Below are positions 1-8,711 of a DNA stretch of 64,000 nucleotides, piece by piece. Positions within the stretch are counted from its first letter, which is position 1. Each line of letters begins with the position of its first letter. The translations under genes and the position numbers were made by a program. The notes beneath the pieces were generated by a model. It made no database searches and was not told the DNA's origin. It worked only from the letters and a program-made list of their open reading frames with translations. The DNA comes from VAZQ01 sp963835165 (GTDB taxonomy: Bacteria > Pseudomonadota > Alphaproteobacteria > Rhizobiales > Xanthobacteraceae), in NCBI GenBank assembly GCA_963835165.1, contig CAWIGD010000054.1:45098-109097 (forward strand). The letters are read 5' to 3'.

Positions 1-1042
1 CTGCCACCAGCTGGCCTGCGGCGGGCGCGCTCGGGTCGTAAAGCTCGAACACGAACCCGGTGTAGTAGTCGAGGCCGCGGCCGAAGGCGGTGGAGAAGCG
101 GATGCGACCGACGTCGACGCCGCGCGCGGCAAGAAAGCCGGTGCGGCTCTCGAACAGGTCGAGCGGGGCGTCGAGCGCGATCCTGGCCTCGCGCGCGAAG
201 GCGCGCAGGTCCGCCGCGGCCTCATCCGGATCGCCGCCGATGGCGAGGAATTTTTCGATCAATGCGCGGGTTTCCCGCGGCAGCGAGGTCTGCGCGCCGA
301 GCGCCGACTGCTCGAGAAAGCGGTCGGCGATCTCGCCCACCGAGCGTCCGCCCACGGCGGTGATGCCCGCAATCGAGAGCAGGTCGGTGACGAGCGCATG
401 GGCGGCTTTGGGATCGGAGCCGGCCAGCGCGGCAAGCACGCCCTGGTATTCCGGCCGCGCATGCGAGGCGCTGATGGCGAGCCGATCGAGGTCCTGCAGC
501 AGCGAGGTCTTGTGATTGAAATCTTTGATCAGGCGGCGCTTCCAGGCGGGCGCGAGGTCGAGCGCGGCAATCAATGCGGAGAACAGCGCGACGTCGCCCA
601 CACGGATGTCGGGCGCATCCAGGCCGTAGTGCGCCGTGGCCTCGAGCCCGAGCGCGAGCATTTCGGCATCCGCCGCCGCCTTGTCCGGACGGCCGAAGGA
701 TTCGATGCCGGCCTGCAGGAATTCGCCGGCGCCCTCGGCACGATGGCGGAACACCGGACCGAGATAGCAGAAGGCCTGCGGCGCGCCGGCGGCGGGCGAG
801 GCAAGATAGTCGCGCGAGACCGGGATGGTGAGGTCCGGGCGCAGGCACAGTTCGCGCCCGTGCGGATCGGTCGTCAGATACATGCGCTTGCGGATGTCCT
901 CGCCCGAGAGGTCGAGAAACGGCTCCGCCGGCTGCAGGATGGCGGGCATGACCCTGGCATAGCCCGCACGCTCGAACGACGTGAGCAGCGCGTCAGCGCG
1001 CCCGTCCGGTGCGGCGCTCGTCAAATTCATTCCTGTGCTCAT
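1..1042 (-). CDS. hisZ: ATP phosphoribosyltransferase regulatory subunit HisZ (partial, 3' end outside window)
   Basis: HisZ is a catalytically inactive paralogue of histidyl-tRNA synthetase that binds the short form of HisG and is needed for the first step of histidine synthesis. The frame is open from ATG at 1042 to the window edge, giving 347 codons. It shows the class II synthetase-like core: LCLRPDLTIP, a GPVFRHR segment, and AFGRGLDYYTG near the visible end. The phrases LQPAEPFLDLSGEDIRKRMYL and LQAGIESFGR are characteristic of alphaproteobacterial HisZ rather than of true HisRS. The C-terminal part, and probably hisG, lie outside the window. A true hisS lies about 47 kb away at 48598, so the two are not clustered here. 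The call is confident; only the C-terminus is unseen. Confidence 0.9.
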   Translation of the reverse strand, partial: MSTGMNLTSAAPDGRADALLTSFERAGYARVMPAILQPAEPFLDLSGEDIRKRMYLTTDPHGRELCLRPDLTIPVSRDYLASPAAGAPQAFCYLGPVFRHRAEGAGEFLQAGIESFGRPDKAAADAEMLALGLEATAHYGLDAPDIRVGDVALFSALIAALDLAPAWKRRLIKDFNHKTSLLQDLDRLAISASHARPEYQGVLAALAGSDPKAAHALVTDLLSIAGITAVGGRSVGEIADRFLEQSALGAQTSLPRETRALIEKFLAIGGDPDEAAADLRAFAREARIALDAPLDLFESRTGFLAARGVDVGRIRFSTAFGRGLDYYTGFVFELYDPSAPAAGQLVA

Positions 1043-1165
1043 GGCGGTTGCAAGCGGTCGATTAGGCTTGTGGCGGCGGCGTTTAACACGCTCGCGGCGC
1101 GAATTCGACGTCAAACCGATGAAGCGCTTAACGCCGGCCTCGGGGCATCCCCAAACGCACGGGCC

Positions 1166-1924
1166 TTAGCGCCAATCCCCCAGCACCGCCCCGACCAGGG
1201 CAAGCGCTGCAACCGCGGCGGTATCAGCCCGCAGAATGCGCGGTCCGAGCGCAAGCCGCACCGTGTTCGGCGATTTGAGCAGCGCGGCGCGCTCGTCCGG
1301 GGCAAAGCCCCCTTCCGGGCCGATCAGGACGGCAAGCGGGACGGCCTTGCCTTGGCCTGCGCGCCCCGCCTCCGCCAGCGCGGCAATCGGGTCCCTCACG
1401 TCCGCCTCCTCGTCGCAGAACACCAGGAGACGGGTGGGGTCACGCTCGTGGATCATGCGCTCCAGGGTCAGGGGCGCGCCGATGTCCGGCAGGGTCAGGA
1501 TGCCACACTGTTCTGCCGCCTCGATGGCATTCGCCCGCAGGCGCTCGAGATTGACGCGCGCGACCTGGGCGTGCCGGGTCAGGACCGGCTGCAGGCGGGA
1601 CGCGCCCATTTCGACCGCTTTCTGCGCCATGTAGTCGAGGCGGGCGTGTTTGAGGGGAGCGAACCAGTAATGCAGGTCGAGGGCGCCGGCCTGGGGCCGG
1701 GTGCGGGCGCCGATGGCGAGGGCGAGGCTGCGTTTTCCAGCGCTCGCGAGCATTCCCTGCCATTCGCCGTCACGGCCGTTGAAAGCCAGCACGGAATCGC
1801 CGGTTTTCAGCCGCAGCACGTTGCCGAGGTAGTTTGCCTGCGCGGGGTCGAGCGCGACGGTCGCCCCCTCGTGGAGCGCGGCGTCGACATAGAGACGAGG
1901 GGTGCGGAAATCGTAGCGGGGCAT
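1166..1924 (-). CDS. rsmE: 16S rRNA (uracil(1498)-N(3))-methyltransferase RsmE
   Basis: RsmE is a SPOUT-class, SAM-dependent enzyme that methylates N3 of U1498 in 16S rRNA. The 252-residue product starts MPRYDFRTPRLYVDAAL and carries an N-terminal PUA-like part followed by the trefoil-knot domain. The knot signatures are visible near the C-terminus: IGPEGGFAPDERAAL and LGPRILRADTA. I chose the ATG at 1924 because the length (about 250 aa) and the start match the family. An in-frame upstream start at 2026 would add 34 residues of no recognisable character. It lies upstream of and in the same direction as hisZ, with a 123-nt gap. Confidence 0.93.
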   Translation of the reverse strand: MPRYDFRTPRLYVDAALHEGATVALDPAQANYLGNVLRLKTGDSVLAFNGRDGEWQGMLASAGKRSLALAIGARTRPQAGALDLHYWFAPLKHARLDYMAQKAVEMGASRLQPVLTRHAQVARVNLERLRANAIEAAEQCGILTLPDIGAPLTLERMIHERDPTRLLVFCDEEADVRDPIAALAEAGRAGQGKAVPLAVLIGPEGGFAPDERAALLKSPNTVRLALGPRILRADTAAVAALALVGAVLGDWR

Positions 1925-2199
1925 GACATTCAGGGGTCGGCAGCCATCTCGGCGATGAAGGTCAAGAACCAGAAAGCGTGTGGCTAAACCAGCCGTTTCC
2001 CGTGATTTGGCGGGTAAAGCTCTCAAGATCGGTCCGCGACGTTTGGTCCCCCCGATTCTGGTTCCAGATCGCCCATATCGGAGCCTAGACGCTCGTTCTG
2101 CCGTGTTATCGCCGAATTCAAAAGGCTGTTAATATCTAGGCGGCAGGATCGGCCCGTGGTCGAATCGGGCGGTCGGGGTATGCCGGGGGAAATCACATC

Positions 2200-2766
2200 A
2201 TGACGCTCAGCCGGACTGTTCCATTGGTGCTGATGCTCGCCGTGTTGCCGGTTTGGCCGGCCGCGGCGCAGTTTGGAGGCATGCCGGGCATGCCAGGGTC
2301 GGGGGGAATGATGTCCCCAGGCGGAGGACCGGGTGGGCAGTTCGGGGCAACTCCCCAGCCGCAGCAGCCGCCGCCTGCCTGCCAGCAGCTCGTGGCCCTT
2401 CGGGATGAGACCCAGAAGCACGGCCAGGCGCTGCAGGCGGCTGGTCAGAAGAAGGCGCCGCCGGAGGAATTGTGCAAACTGTTCAAGGCGTTCCTCGCGG
2501 CCGAGACCAAGATGGTCAAGGGGCTGGAAGAGCAGAGCGCGACCTGCGGCGTGCCCGCTGAAGTGCTGCAGCAGGTCCGGGCCGGACACAGCAGGGCCGC
2601 GCAGACGAGCAAGCAGATTTGCGAAGTTGCGGCGCAAGGACCGCGGCCGAGCGGCCCGAGCCTCAGCGACGCCCTCGGCACCACGCCGGTGGTGCCCGAC
2701 ACGACGTCGACCAAGAAGGGCCAGGGCACTTTCGACACGCTGTCCGGCAGTCCGCTGGCGCGATGA
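2200..2766 (+). CDS. Secreted Gly/Met/Pro-rich hypothetical protein
   Basis: This 188-residue protein has a clear signal peptide (about residues 1-23, ending PAAAQ). A low-complexity Gly/Met/Pro segment follows (about 24-60), then a helical region with three cysteines (PPACQQL, PEELCKLF, SATCGV). No enzyme motif is visible. Its stop codon overlaps the ATG of ubiA (ATGA at 2763-2766), which suggests translational coupling. A link to ubiquinone synthesis is only an inference from that position. I do not recognise a named family. Confidence 0.75.
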   Translation: MTLSRTVPLVLMLAVLPVWPAAAQFGGMPGMPGSGGMMSPGGGPGGQFGATPQPQQPPPACQQLVALRDETQKHGQALQAAGQKKAPPEELCKLFKAFLAAETKMVKGLEEQSATCGVPAEVLQQVRAGHSRAAQTSKQICEVAAQGPRPSGPSLSDALGTTPVVPDTTSTKKGQGTFDTLSGSPLAR

Positions 2767-3695
2767 CCGGCGGCGCGGGTCGCGTCGCCGATTCGACTGG
2801 AAACTGGGTCGACGGCTTCGCCCCCGCCTGGACGCGCCCCTACCTGCGGCTGGCCCGCCTCGACCGGCCGATCGGGTCCTGGCTCCTGCTGATGCCGTGC
2901 TGGTGGTCCGTTGGACTCGCGGCGATCCACGCCCACAGCCAAGTCAATCTCTGGCATCTCGTCTTGTTCTTCGTCGGTGCTTTTGCCATGCGGGGCGCGG
3001 GCTGCACCTGGAACGACATCGTCGACCGCGACCTCGATACCCGGGTCGAGCGCACGCGCTCGCGACCCATTCCCGCGGGACAGGTGACGGTCGCGGCGGC
3101 CGCCGGCTTTCTGCTGTTGCAGGCCTTGGTCGGGCTCGTGGTCCTGCTGCAGTTCAACCGGTTCACGGTCTATGTCGGCTTCCTGTCGCTCGCCGTGGTC
3201 GCGGTCTACCCCTTCATGAAGCGGATCACCTACTGGCCTCAGATCGTGCTCGGCCTCGCCTTCTCATGGGGCGCGCTGATGGGATGGCCGGCGACGTTCG
3301 GGCGGCTCGATCTTCCCGCGTTCCTGCTCTATGCCGGCGCGATTTCGTGGGTGATCGGCTATGACACGATCTACGCCCATCAGGATCGCGAGGACGACGC
3401 GCTGATCGGCATCAAGTCGACGGCGCTGCTGTTCGGGGAGCGCACCAAAACCATGCTCGCCTTGTTCTACGCGCTCGCGGTCGCGCTGATCGCGCTGGCT
3501 GGATGGAGGGCGGGCGGCGGGGTTGTGTTCGCGCTCGGGCTCGGCGCGTTTGCGGCGCACCTCGCCTGGCAGATCATGCGGCTCGACATCCATGATCCCG
3601 TGCTGTGTCTTGTCGTGTTCAAGTCGAACCGGGATGCCGGGCTGATCCTGTTCGCCGGGTTGGTTCTGGACGCGGCCGCGCGCCACGCGTTTTGA
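2763..3695 (+). CDS. ubiA: 4-hydroxybenzoate polyprenyltransferase UbiA
   Basis: UbiA is an integral inner-membrane prenyltransferase that attaches the polyprenyl tail to 4-hydroxybenzoate in ubiquinone synthesis. The 310-residue product has many hydrophobic helices. It carries both Asp-rich Mg-diphosphate binding motifs of the family: NDIVDRDLDTRVERTRSRPI in the second quarter and YDTIYAHQDREDD after the middle. The ATG at 2763 overlaps the stop of the preceding secreted-protein gene. Longer upstream extensions in this frame read through that gene and were rejected. The motif set fits UbiA better than other members of the superfamily such as CyoE or the chlorophyll synthase group. Confidence 0.93.
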   Translation: MTGGAGRVADSTGNWVDGFAPAWTRPYLRLARLDRPIGSWLLLMPCWWSVGLAAIHAHSQVNLWHLVLFFVGAFAMRGAGCTWNDIVDRDLDTRVERTRSRPIPAGQVTVAAAAGFLLLQALVGLVVLLQFNRFTVYVGFLSLAVVAVYPFMKRITYWPQIVLGLAFSWGALMGWPATFGRLDLPAFLLYAGAISWVIGYDTIYAHQDREDDALIGIKSTALLFGERTKTMLALFYALAVALIALAGWRAGGGVVFALGLGAFAAHLAWQIMRLDIHDPVLCLVVFKSNRDAGLILFAGLVLDAAARHAF

Positions 3696-3756
3696 CGAGA
3701 CTTTGTCGTCGTTGTGGCTTTCAGCCCCTGCCAATCTCTGTCGGGAGGACACCGAG

Positions 3757-4155
3757 ATGTTGCACGGCGGATGCTTTTGCAGCCGGATTCGTTACGAGGT
3801 GACCGGCATTCCGTTCCATGAAACGAATTGCCACTGCTCCATGTGCCGACGCACGACGGGAGCGCCGTTCGTCGCGTGGTTCAGTGTCAGGCCGTCCGAC
3901 TTTCGATTGGCGTGCGGCAATCCTTCACGCTTCCGGTCGAGCGCCAAGGCAACCCGCAGCTTCTGTGGCCATTGCGGCACCCAGCTGACGTTTCAAAGCG
4001 ACGACTATCCCGACGAGATCGACATCACAACCTGCAGCCTCGATCATCCCGAGGCGGTGCCTCCACGCGATCATACACACACGAGCAGGAAGTTGCCCTG
4101 GGTTGAGCTGTCCGATGGCCTGGCCCAACATCCGCAGGCGCGGTCAACCGGCTAG
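3757..4155 (+). CDS. GFA/CENP-V family zinc-binding protein
   Basis: This 132-residue protein belongs to the GFA (glutathione-dependent formaldehyde-activating enzyme-like) family. It shows the expected cysteine pattern: C6xC8 in GGCFCSRIRYE, C25xC27xxC30 in NCHCSMCRRTTGAP, and C70xxC73 in SFCGHCGTQL. These residues bind zinc in the family. The start at 3757 follows a GGGAGG-like ribosome site (about 3744). Most members have no proven enzymatic role, and formaldehyde activation by the founding member is disputed, so I assign only the family. Confidence 0.85.
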   Translation: MLHGGCFCSRIRYEVTGIPFHETNCHCSMCRRTTGAPFVAWFSVRPSDFRLACGNPSRFRSSAKATRSFCGHCGTQLTFQSDDYPDEIDITTCSLDHPEAVPPRDHTHTSRKLPWVELSDGLAQHPQARSTG

Positions 4156-4208
4156 CTCGCCGGCAGGCTGGGAGATCCCGCTCGGGGGGTGCATTCGGAC
4201 ACCGCTCT

Positions 4209-4712
4209 CTAGCTATCGACCCGGTGGGCGAAGAACTCGGCCTGGCGGTGCCAATTCGCACCGCCATCGGGCGAGCGCTCGCCCAGCCAGCGGAACGAGT
4301 TGGGCGTGATCTCGGTGAAGCTCCAGCGGACCGCGGAACCGGTATCGTCCTTGCCGTCCTGCACGATGTCGCTGCCGCGGGCGCGACCGATCTGCCGTCG
4401 GTACAGCTGCTTCAGCGGATCGCTCCAGAGAATGTGCCAAGCGTCGATGCCGGGATCGTAGATCCGCAGTGTCGTGCCGTAAAAAAATCCCGGCAGTATC
4501 CACACGTCCTGAATGGCGCGGCCTTCGAGCGCCCATCCGGCGTGGATTTCACCGCGACCGGTGTGCTTCATGCCATCGTCGCCGTACACGGCAGCATCCG
4601 TTTCCCAGCGTCCGATCAGCCATGCGTAAAGGCTCATTTTGTGAGCGCGGTCGGCTGCCGGGCGATCGGCATGAAGCGCAGCGATGAGGGACGAGGAGGC
4701 GGATGCAGTCAT
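4209..4712 (-). CDS. Conserved hypothetical protein, DUF1579-like fold suspected
   Basis: The 167-residue product has no signal peptide or membrane segment. It reads as a small beta-rich protein with repeated Trp residues (LIGRWETDAAVYGDDG, EGRAIQDVWILPG, WHILWSDP, VRWSFTEITPNSFRWLGE). This pattern resembles lipocalin-like DUF1579 proteins, but I cannot prove membership. The start at 4712 follows an AAAGG ribosome site; upstream in-frame codons to 4826 would run into the divergent promoter region. It is transcribed away from the AraC-type gene at 4799, which may control it. Confidence 0.7.
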   Translation of the reverse strand: MTASASSSLIAALHADRPAADRAHKMSLYAWLIGRWETDAAVYGDDGMKHTGRGEIHAGWALEGRAIQDVWILPGFFYGTTLRIYDPGIDAWHILWSDPLKQLYRRQIGRARGSDIVQDGKDDTGSAVRWSFTEITPNSFRWLGERSPDGGANWHRQAEFFAHRVDS

Positions 4713-4798
4713 GGTCCAAGCCTTTCGTATGTCAGGGATGCCTCTCCGTAGGCCGCCGCACTCCTCCGCCGCTTGGGAAAAATTGCTATTGTTACGGT
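4713..4798. promoter_or_regulatory. Divergent intergenic region between the DUF1579-like gene and an AraC-type regulator
   Basis: These 86 bases separate two divergent start codons (4712 on the minus strand, 4799 on the plus strand) and must hold both promoters. Divergent placement of an AraC-family gene usually means that it controls its neighbour and itself. That is an inference; I see no clear repeated operator. Confidence 0.45.
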
Positions 4799-5632
4799 AT
4801 GGCATTGAACTCACGCGTTCTGGCATCGGGTCCGGGTTGGAGCGTCAGCGACGTGGCATGCGACGCCGGCCCGCGCGACCGGCCGTTCGCAGAGCAGCAC
4901 CATGCTGCGTGCATCGCTGCGGTAACGCAGGGCACGTTCCAATACCGATCGACGCAGGGTTCAGCCGTACTCGCCCCAGGCGCCGTGCTTCTCGGCAACG
5001 AAGGCGCGTGCTTCGAATGCGGCCATGAACACGGGACCGGCGACCGCTGCCTCGCTTTCCACTTCGAGGCCACGCATTTGGAAGCGATCGCGGCCGCGAT
5101 GCCGGGGGCGCGGCAGACGGAGTTCGTCGTTCCACGGCTGCCACCGTTGCCGCTGCTCATGCCGCTGATCGCCGCAGCCGAGGCGGCATGCGACGACGGC
5201 GCGGAGCTCGAAGAGCTGGCGCTGCGCCTCGCTGGCGCGGTGGGGATGGCGCTTGGCGATGTGCACCGAGCTGGGCATCCGCCAACCCGACGCGACGAGC
5301 GGCGCGTGACCGACGCGTTGCGCCGGATTGCGGATGAGGCGCATGAACAGGTGACGCTGACTGACCTCGCGCGCGAGGCGGCGATGAGCCCATATCATTT
5401 CTTGCGTACATTTCGCGAAGTGGTGGGCGTTACGCCGTATCAATACGTGCTTCGCACCCGCCTCCATCGCGCGGCCGTGCTTCTGCGCCGCTCGAGCGCG
5501 CCCATCTCCACCATCGCTTTCGATGCCGGCTTCAATGACCTGTCGACGTTCAACCGGCGCTTTCGGCGGTTGATGGGCTCAAGTCCTCGCGCTTATCGTG
5601 CGCGCGGCGGAAGGCCGGGTCGGCGAGATTGA
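4799..5632 (+). CDS. AraC family transcriptional regulator
   Basis: The 277-residue protein has a variable N-terminal ligand-sensing part and a C-terminal AraC/XylS double helix-turn-helix. The first helix-turn-helix lies in VTLTDLAREAAMSPYHFLRTFREV and the second in PISTIAFDAGFNDLSTFNRRFRR, ending GSSPRAYR as is typical. The N-terminal part has scattered Cys and His residues (ACFECGHEHGTGDRC), which could bind a metal; that is conjecture. The ATG at 4799 was chosen because the product then begins at the N-terminal domain. It is divergent from the gene at 4209-4712, its likeliest target. Confidence 0.88.
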   Translation: MALNSRVLASGPGWSVSDVACDAGPRDRPFAEQHHAACIAAVTQGTFQYRSTQGSAVLAPGAVLLGNEGACFECGHEHGTGDRCLAFHFEATHLEAIAAAMPGARQTEFVVPRLPPLPLLMPLIAAAEAACDDGAELEELALRLAGAVGMALGDVHRAGHPPTRRDERRVTDALRRIADEAHEQVTLTDLAREAAMSPYHFLRTFREVVGVTPYQYVLRTRLHRAAVLLRRSSAPISTIAFDAGFNDLSTFNRRFRRLMGSSPRAYRARGGRPGRRD

Positions 5633-5682
5633 CTAGGTGAAACGATGAGGGCCGCCGGAGCGAGCGAGCTAATCGTTGGGTG

Positions 5683-6270
5683 CTAATTCCGCGCGATGAT
5701 CTCGCGACCGCCGCGATGCACGAGCGGTGTTGCGGACAGCGTGCCGGTCCGTCGTTGCAACGGCAGCGCGGGGCGGCGCCGCCTCAGCGCCGAGCGTCGT
5801 CGTCGGCGCGAGATCGGAGGTCCGACGCGAACACCGCCGATCCGGTCGAACGGCTCGCGCAGCCGCCCGTCGGCCTCGGCAACCAGGAGCGGTACGCCGA
5901 GCGTGCGACCCCACGCCCGCCATTCGGCGACAATGTCGGTGCCGTCGGCGGCGCGGTAAAGGGTAAGCGACAGGCCAGGATCGGGATGCTCGAGCACGAG
6001 AGCGACAGCCCCGGCCGCCGTATCCGCCGGTGGCTCCATCCGGATCGCCACGCCAAGATAAGCGGCAACCGGCAGTTTCAGCGCCGTCTTGATGCCGCGC
6101 GAGACCCGGCGCAGCACCACGCGCTCGCGGCGCAATTCGACCAGACGCATGCGTTCGTCGCCGGCGCGGTCGGTAAGCTCGAAGTGGAGGGGGAGGCCGA
6201 AGGGGTCGAGCCGCTCGTCACGGCTCGACCCCGCAGGTGCGACCCTGCTGGTTGTTGTTTGACGCCTCAA
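5683..6270 (-). CDS. DUF6101 family protein
   Basis: This is a 195-residue protein of unknown function, of a type seen next to housekeeping genes in Bradyrhizobium-like genomes. The visible core is LDPFGLPLHFELTDRAGDER, followed by VVLRRVSRGIKTALKLPVAAYLGVA and VALVLEHPDPGLSLTLYRA. A very Arg-rich stretch (SRRRRRSALRRRRPALPL) lies near the C-terminus. No signal peptide or catalytic motif is visible. The family assignment rests on recalled similarity only. The start at 6270 is the first in frame and is not independently supported. Confidence 0.6.
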   Translation of the reverse strand: MRRQTTTSRVAPAGSSRDERLDPFGLPLHFELTDRAGDERMRLVELRRERVVLRRVSRGIKTALKLPVAAYLGVAIRMEPPADTAAGAVALVLEHPDPGLSLTLYRAADGTDIVAEWRAWGRTLGVPLLVAEADGRLREPFDRIGGVRVGPPISRRRRRSALRRRRPALPLQRRTGTLSATPLVHRGGREIIARN

Positions 6271-6534
6271 AGCTTATCTCCTCCCCCACCGGGCACTTCG
6301 GCTTGTCTTCGCCCGTCGAGCTTTCCACCCGATCGTTGCCGTAAACATGCCCCAAACAGGTCGGAATCCGCTTAATGTTCCTGGTTAACCGGAGGTATCA
6401 CAGCGTCGAAAGCAACTCATGCTTGACGAGACGTTGCCAAGTTTCACTCCCGGGACCCTGCCGCGGTTATTTCCCTGCTTGCGATCGGTCCTTTTTCATC
6501 CTCAACCACACCCGAAGAAGCATGAATCGTTCCG

Positions 6535-7884
6535 ATGTCCTCACTCCTTGATCAGTCCGCGCTGACCGACCTTGCCGACCGGCTCGTCGCGGCAGCTCGC
6601 CGTGCCGGTGCCGACGCGGCCGACGCGCTCGCCGTGCGCTCCGTATCCCTCGCGGTCGAGGTGCGTGAGGGCGCCGTTGAGGAATCCGAGCGCTCCGAGG
6701 GCGATGACGTGGGGCTGCGCGTGTTCCTGGGGTCACGCCAGGCCGTGGTGTCGACCAACGACATCAAGACCGACGTCGCCCTGCTCGCCGAGCGGGCGGT
6801 CGCCATGGCGCGGGCGGCTCCCGAAGACCCGTTCGCGGGCCTTGCGGATCCGGCGCTGCTTGCGCACGACGTGCCCGACCTCGATCTGCTCGATCCCAAT
6901 CTTCCGACCGTCGCGCAGCTGGAGGAGCGCGCCCAACGCGCGGAGAGCGCCGGCCTTGCGGTCAAAGGCGTGACCAAGTCGGGCGGCGCCTCGGCCTCGG
7001 CCGGCATCGGCGGCATGGTCCTGGTGACCAGCAGCGGCTTCCGCGGCGCCTATCTCAATTCAGGCCAGAGCGTTTCGATGACGGCGATCGTGGGCGAAGG
7101 CACCGCGATGGAGCGCGACTACGACTATTCCTCGGCCATCCATGGCGCCGATCTCGAGCCGCCCGAGAAGGTGGGACGCACGGCCGGCGAGCGTACGGTC
7201 GAGCGACTCAATCCGCGCAAGGTCGAGACCAAGCGCGTTCCGGTCGTGTTCGACCGGCGGATCGCGGGCTCGCTCGTCGGTCATCTCGCCAGCGCGATCA
7301 ACGCGGCCGCTGTCGCGCGCAAGACCAGCTTCCTCAAGGACAAGCTCGGGGAACGGCTGTTCAAGCCGGGCATCCATGTGATCGACGATCCGCGGCGCTT
7401 GCGCGGCTTGCGCTCGCGACCCTTCGATGCCGAGGGTGTTGCGACCAAGCGCCTCGCGGTCGTGGAGGACGGCGTGCTGACCTCGTGGTTCCTCGACTCC
7501 ACAACCGCGCGCGAGCTCGGGCTCGCGACCACGGGCCATGCCCAGCGCGGCGTGTCGTCGACCCCTTCACCGGGACCGAGCAATCTTCATCTTTCCGCCG
7601 GCGCCGTTACGCCCGATGCATTGATGGCGGACATTGCCGATGGCTTCTACGTCACCGACCTCATCGGCATGGGCGTCAACCAGGTGACCGGCGACTACAG
7701 CCGCGGCGCGTCCGGCTTCTGGATCGAGAACGGCAAGCGCAGCTATCCCGTCAGCGAGGTGACGATTGCCGGAAATCTGATCGACATGTTCAAGGCGCTC
7801 TCACCCGCGAACGATCTCGAGTTCCGTTTCGGTACCAACGCGCCGACCGTGCGCGTGGAAGGACTCACCGTTGGCGGTCTATGA
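6535..7884 (+). CDS. pmbA: TldE/PmbA family metalloprotease subunit
   Basis: PmbA (TldE) pairs with TldD to form a heteromeric protease that degrades unfolded peptides and matures peptide antibiotics such as microcin B17. The 449-residue product matches PmbA throughout: an N-terminal DALAVRSVSLAVEVREG segment, FLGSRQAVVSTND, RDYDYSSAIHGADLEPPE, and the C-terminal GVNQVTGDYSRGASGFWIENG and GTNAPTVRVEGL. It lacks the HExxxH zinc motif found in TldD, as expected for the TldE partner. It opens a run of same-direction genes reaching lpxK. The tldD partner is not in this window. Confidence 0.92.
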   Translation: MSSLLDQSALTDLADRLVAAARRAGADAADALAVRSVSLAVEVREGAVEESERSEGDDVGLRVFLGSRQAVVSTNDIKTDVALLAERAVAMARAAPEDPFAGLADPALLAHDVPDLDLLDPNLPTVAQLEERAQRAESAGLAVKGVTKSGGASASAGIGGMVLVTSSGFRGAYLNSGQSVSMTAIVGEGTAMERDYDYSSAIHGADLEPPEKVGRTAGERTVERLNPRKVETKRVPVVFDRRIAGSLVGHLASAINAAAVARKTSFLKDKLGERLFKPGIHVIDDPRRLRGLRSRPFDAEGVATKRLAVVEDGVLTSWFLDSTTARELGLATTGHAQRGVSSTPSPGPSNLHLSAGAVTPDALMADIADGFYVTDLIGMGVNQVTGDYSRGASGFWIENGKRSYPVSEVTIAGNLIDMFKALSPANDLEFRFGTNAPTVRVEGLTVGGL

Positions 7885-8680
7885 CGCCGGCATAGATCGC
7901 GCGGAGGTGCGCGATCGTCTTGCCGCCGCGGTGCGGGAGGCCGGTGCGCTGGCGCTGCAGACCTTTCGCGGTGAGCTCAAGAGCTGGATCAAGGGCAAGT
8001 CGTCGCCGGTCAGTGAAGCCGATCTCGCGGTCGATGCGCTGTTACGGGAACGGCTGCTGCTGATTCACGATGCCGGCTGGCTGTCGGAGGAAACGGAGGA
8101 CGATCCAGCGCGATTGCAGCGAGCCGACGTGTGGGTGGTGGATCCGATCGATGGGACGCGGGCCTATCTGGCGGGCCTTCCCGACTGGGCTGTTTCCGTG
8201 GCTCTGGTGCATGCGGGCCGCCCCGTGGTTGCCGCGCTTTACGCGCCGGTCACCGACGAATTGTTCCTGTCCATTGCCGGCACCGGCGCGACGCTCAATG
8301 GGGTGCCGATCAAGGCGAGCATGGGTGATCGGATTGCGGACGCGAAGTTTTCCGGTCCCAAGCGCCGGCTCGAGAGTCTGGCCATGATCGAGCCTGGCAT
8401 TCAGAGCATGCCGAGAGTGCCATCGCTTGCATTGCGCCTCGCGCGCGTCGCCACTGGCGCGCTTGACGGGGCTTTCGCCGGGCCTGACAGCCATGATTGG
8501 GATCTTGCGGCAGCCGACCTTTTGGTGCACGAAGCCGGCGGGCTGATATCGACTGTAACGGGACAATCGTTGATCTACAATCGGCCCAATCCGGTCCATG
8601 ACGCGCTGCTGGCCGCCGGGCGCGCGCGGCATGCGATGTTGCTCAGCCTCATTAGCGATCGGCTTGCCGAATTCGCGTGA
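7871..8680 (+). CDS. Inositol monophosphatase family protein, CysQ-like 3'(2'),5'-bisphosphate nucleotidase
   Basis: The 269-residue protein has the Li-sensitive, Mg-dependent phosphatase signatures: SEETEDD as the first metal ligands, WVVDPIDGTRAY as motif 1, and SHDWDLAAADLLVHEAGG as motif 2. The family includes CysQ (PAP phosphatase) and inositol or histidinol phosphatases; position and sequence fit CysQ best but do not settle the substrate. The likely start is TTG at 7871, inside the end of pmbA (14-nt overlap). A strong GGAAGGA site sits 8 nt upstream of it. No ATG lies in a suitable place, so a TTG start coupled to pmbA is the best reading. Confidence 0.87.
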   Translation: MAVYDAGIDRAEVRDRLAAAVREAGALALQTFRGELKSWIKGKSSPVSEADLAVDALLRERLLLIHDAGWLSEETEDDPARLQRADVWVVDPIDGTRAYLAGLPDWAVSVALVHAGRPVVAALYAPVTDELFLSIAGTGATLNGVPIKASMGDRIADAKFSGPKRRLESLAMIEPGIQSMPRVPSLALRLARVATGALDGAFAGPDSHDWDLAAADLLVHEAGGLISTVTGQSLIYNRPNPVHDALLAAGRARHAMLLSLISDRLAEFA

Positions 8681-8711
8681 CCGGGCAAGTCTGGATCGAG
8701 GGGATGAAGTC

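Noticed and set aside
398..1987. Long open plus-strand frame of 529 codons opposite hisZ and rsmE
   Set aside because: It is the antisense shadow of two well recognised minus-strand genes; its product is Arg/Gly-rich with no family features.
6372..6389. Possible CtrA-like site TTAA...TTAAC upstream of pmbA
   Set aside because: The spacing between half-sites is 9 bases, not the 7 expected for CtrA.
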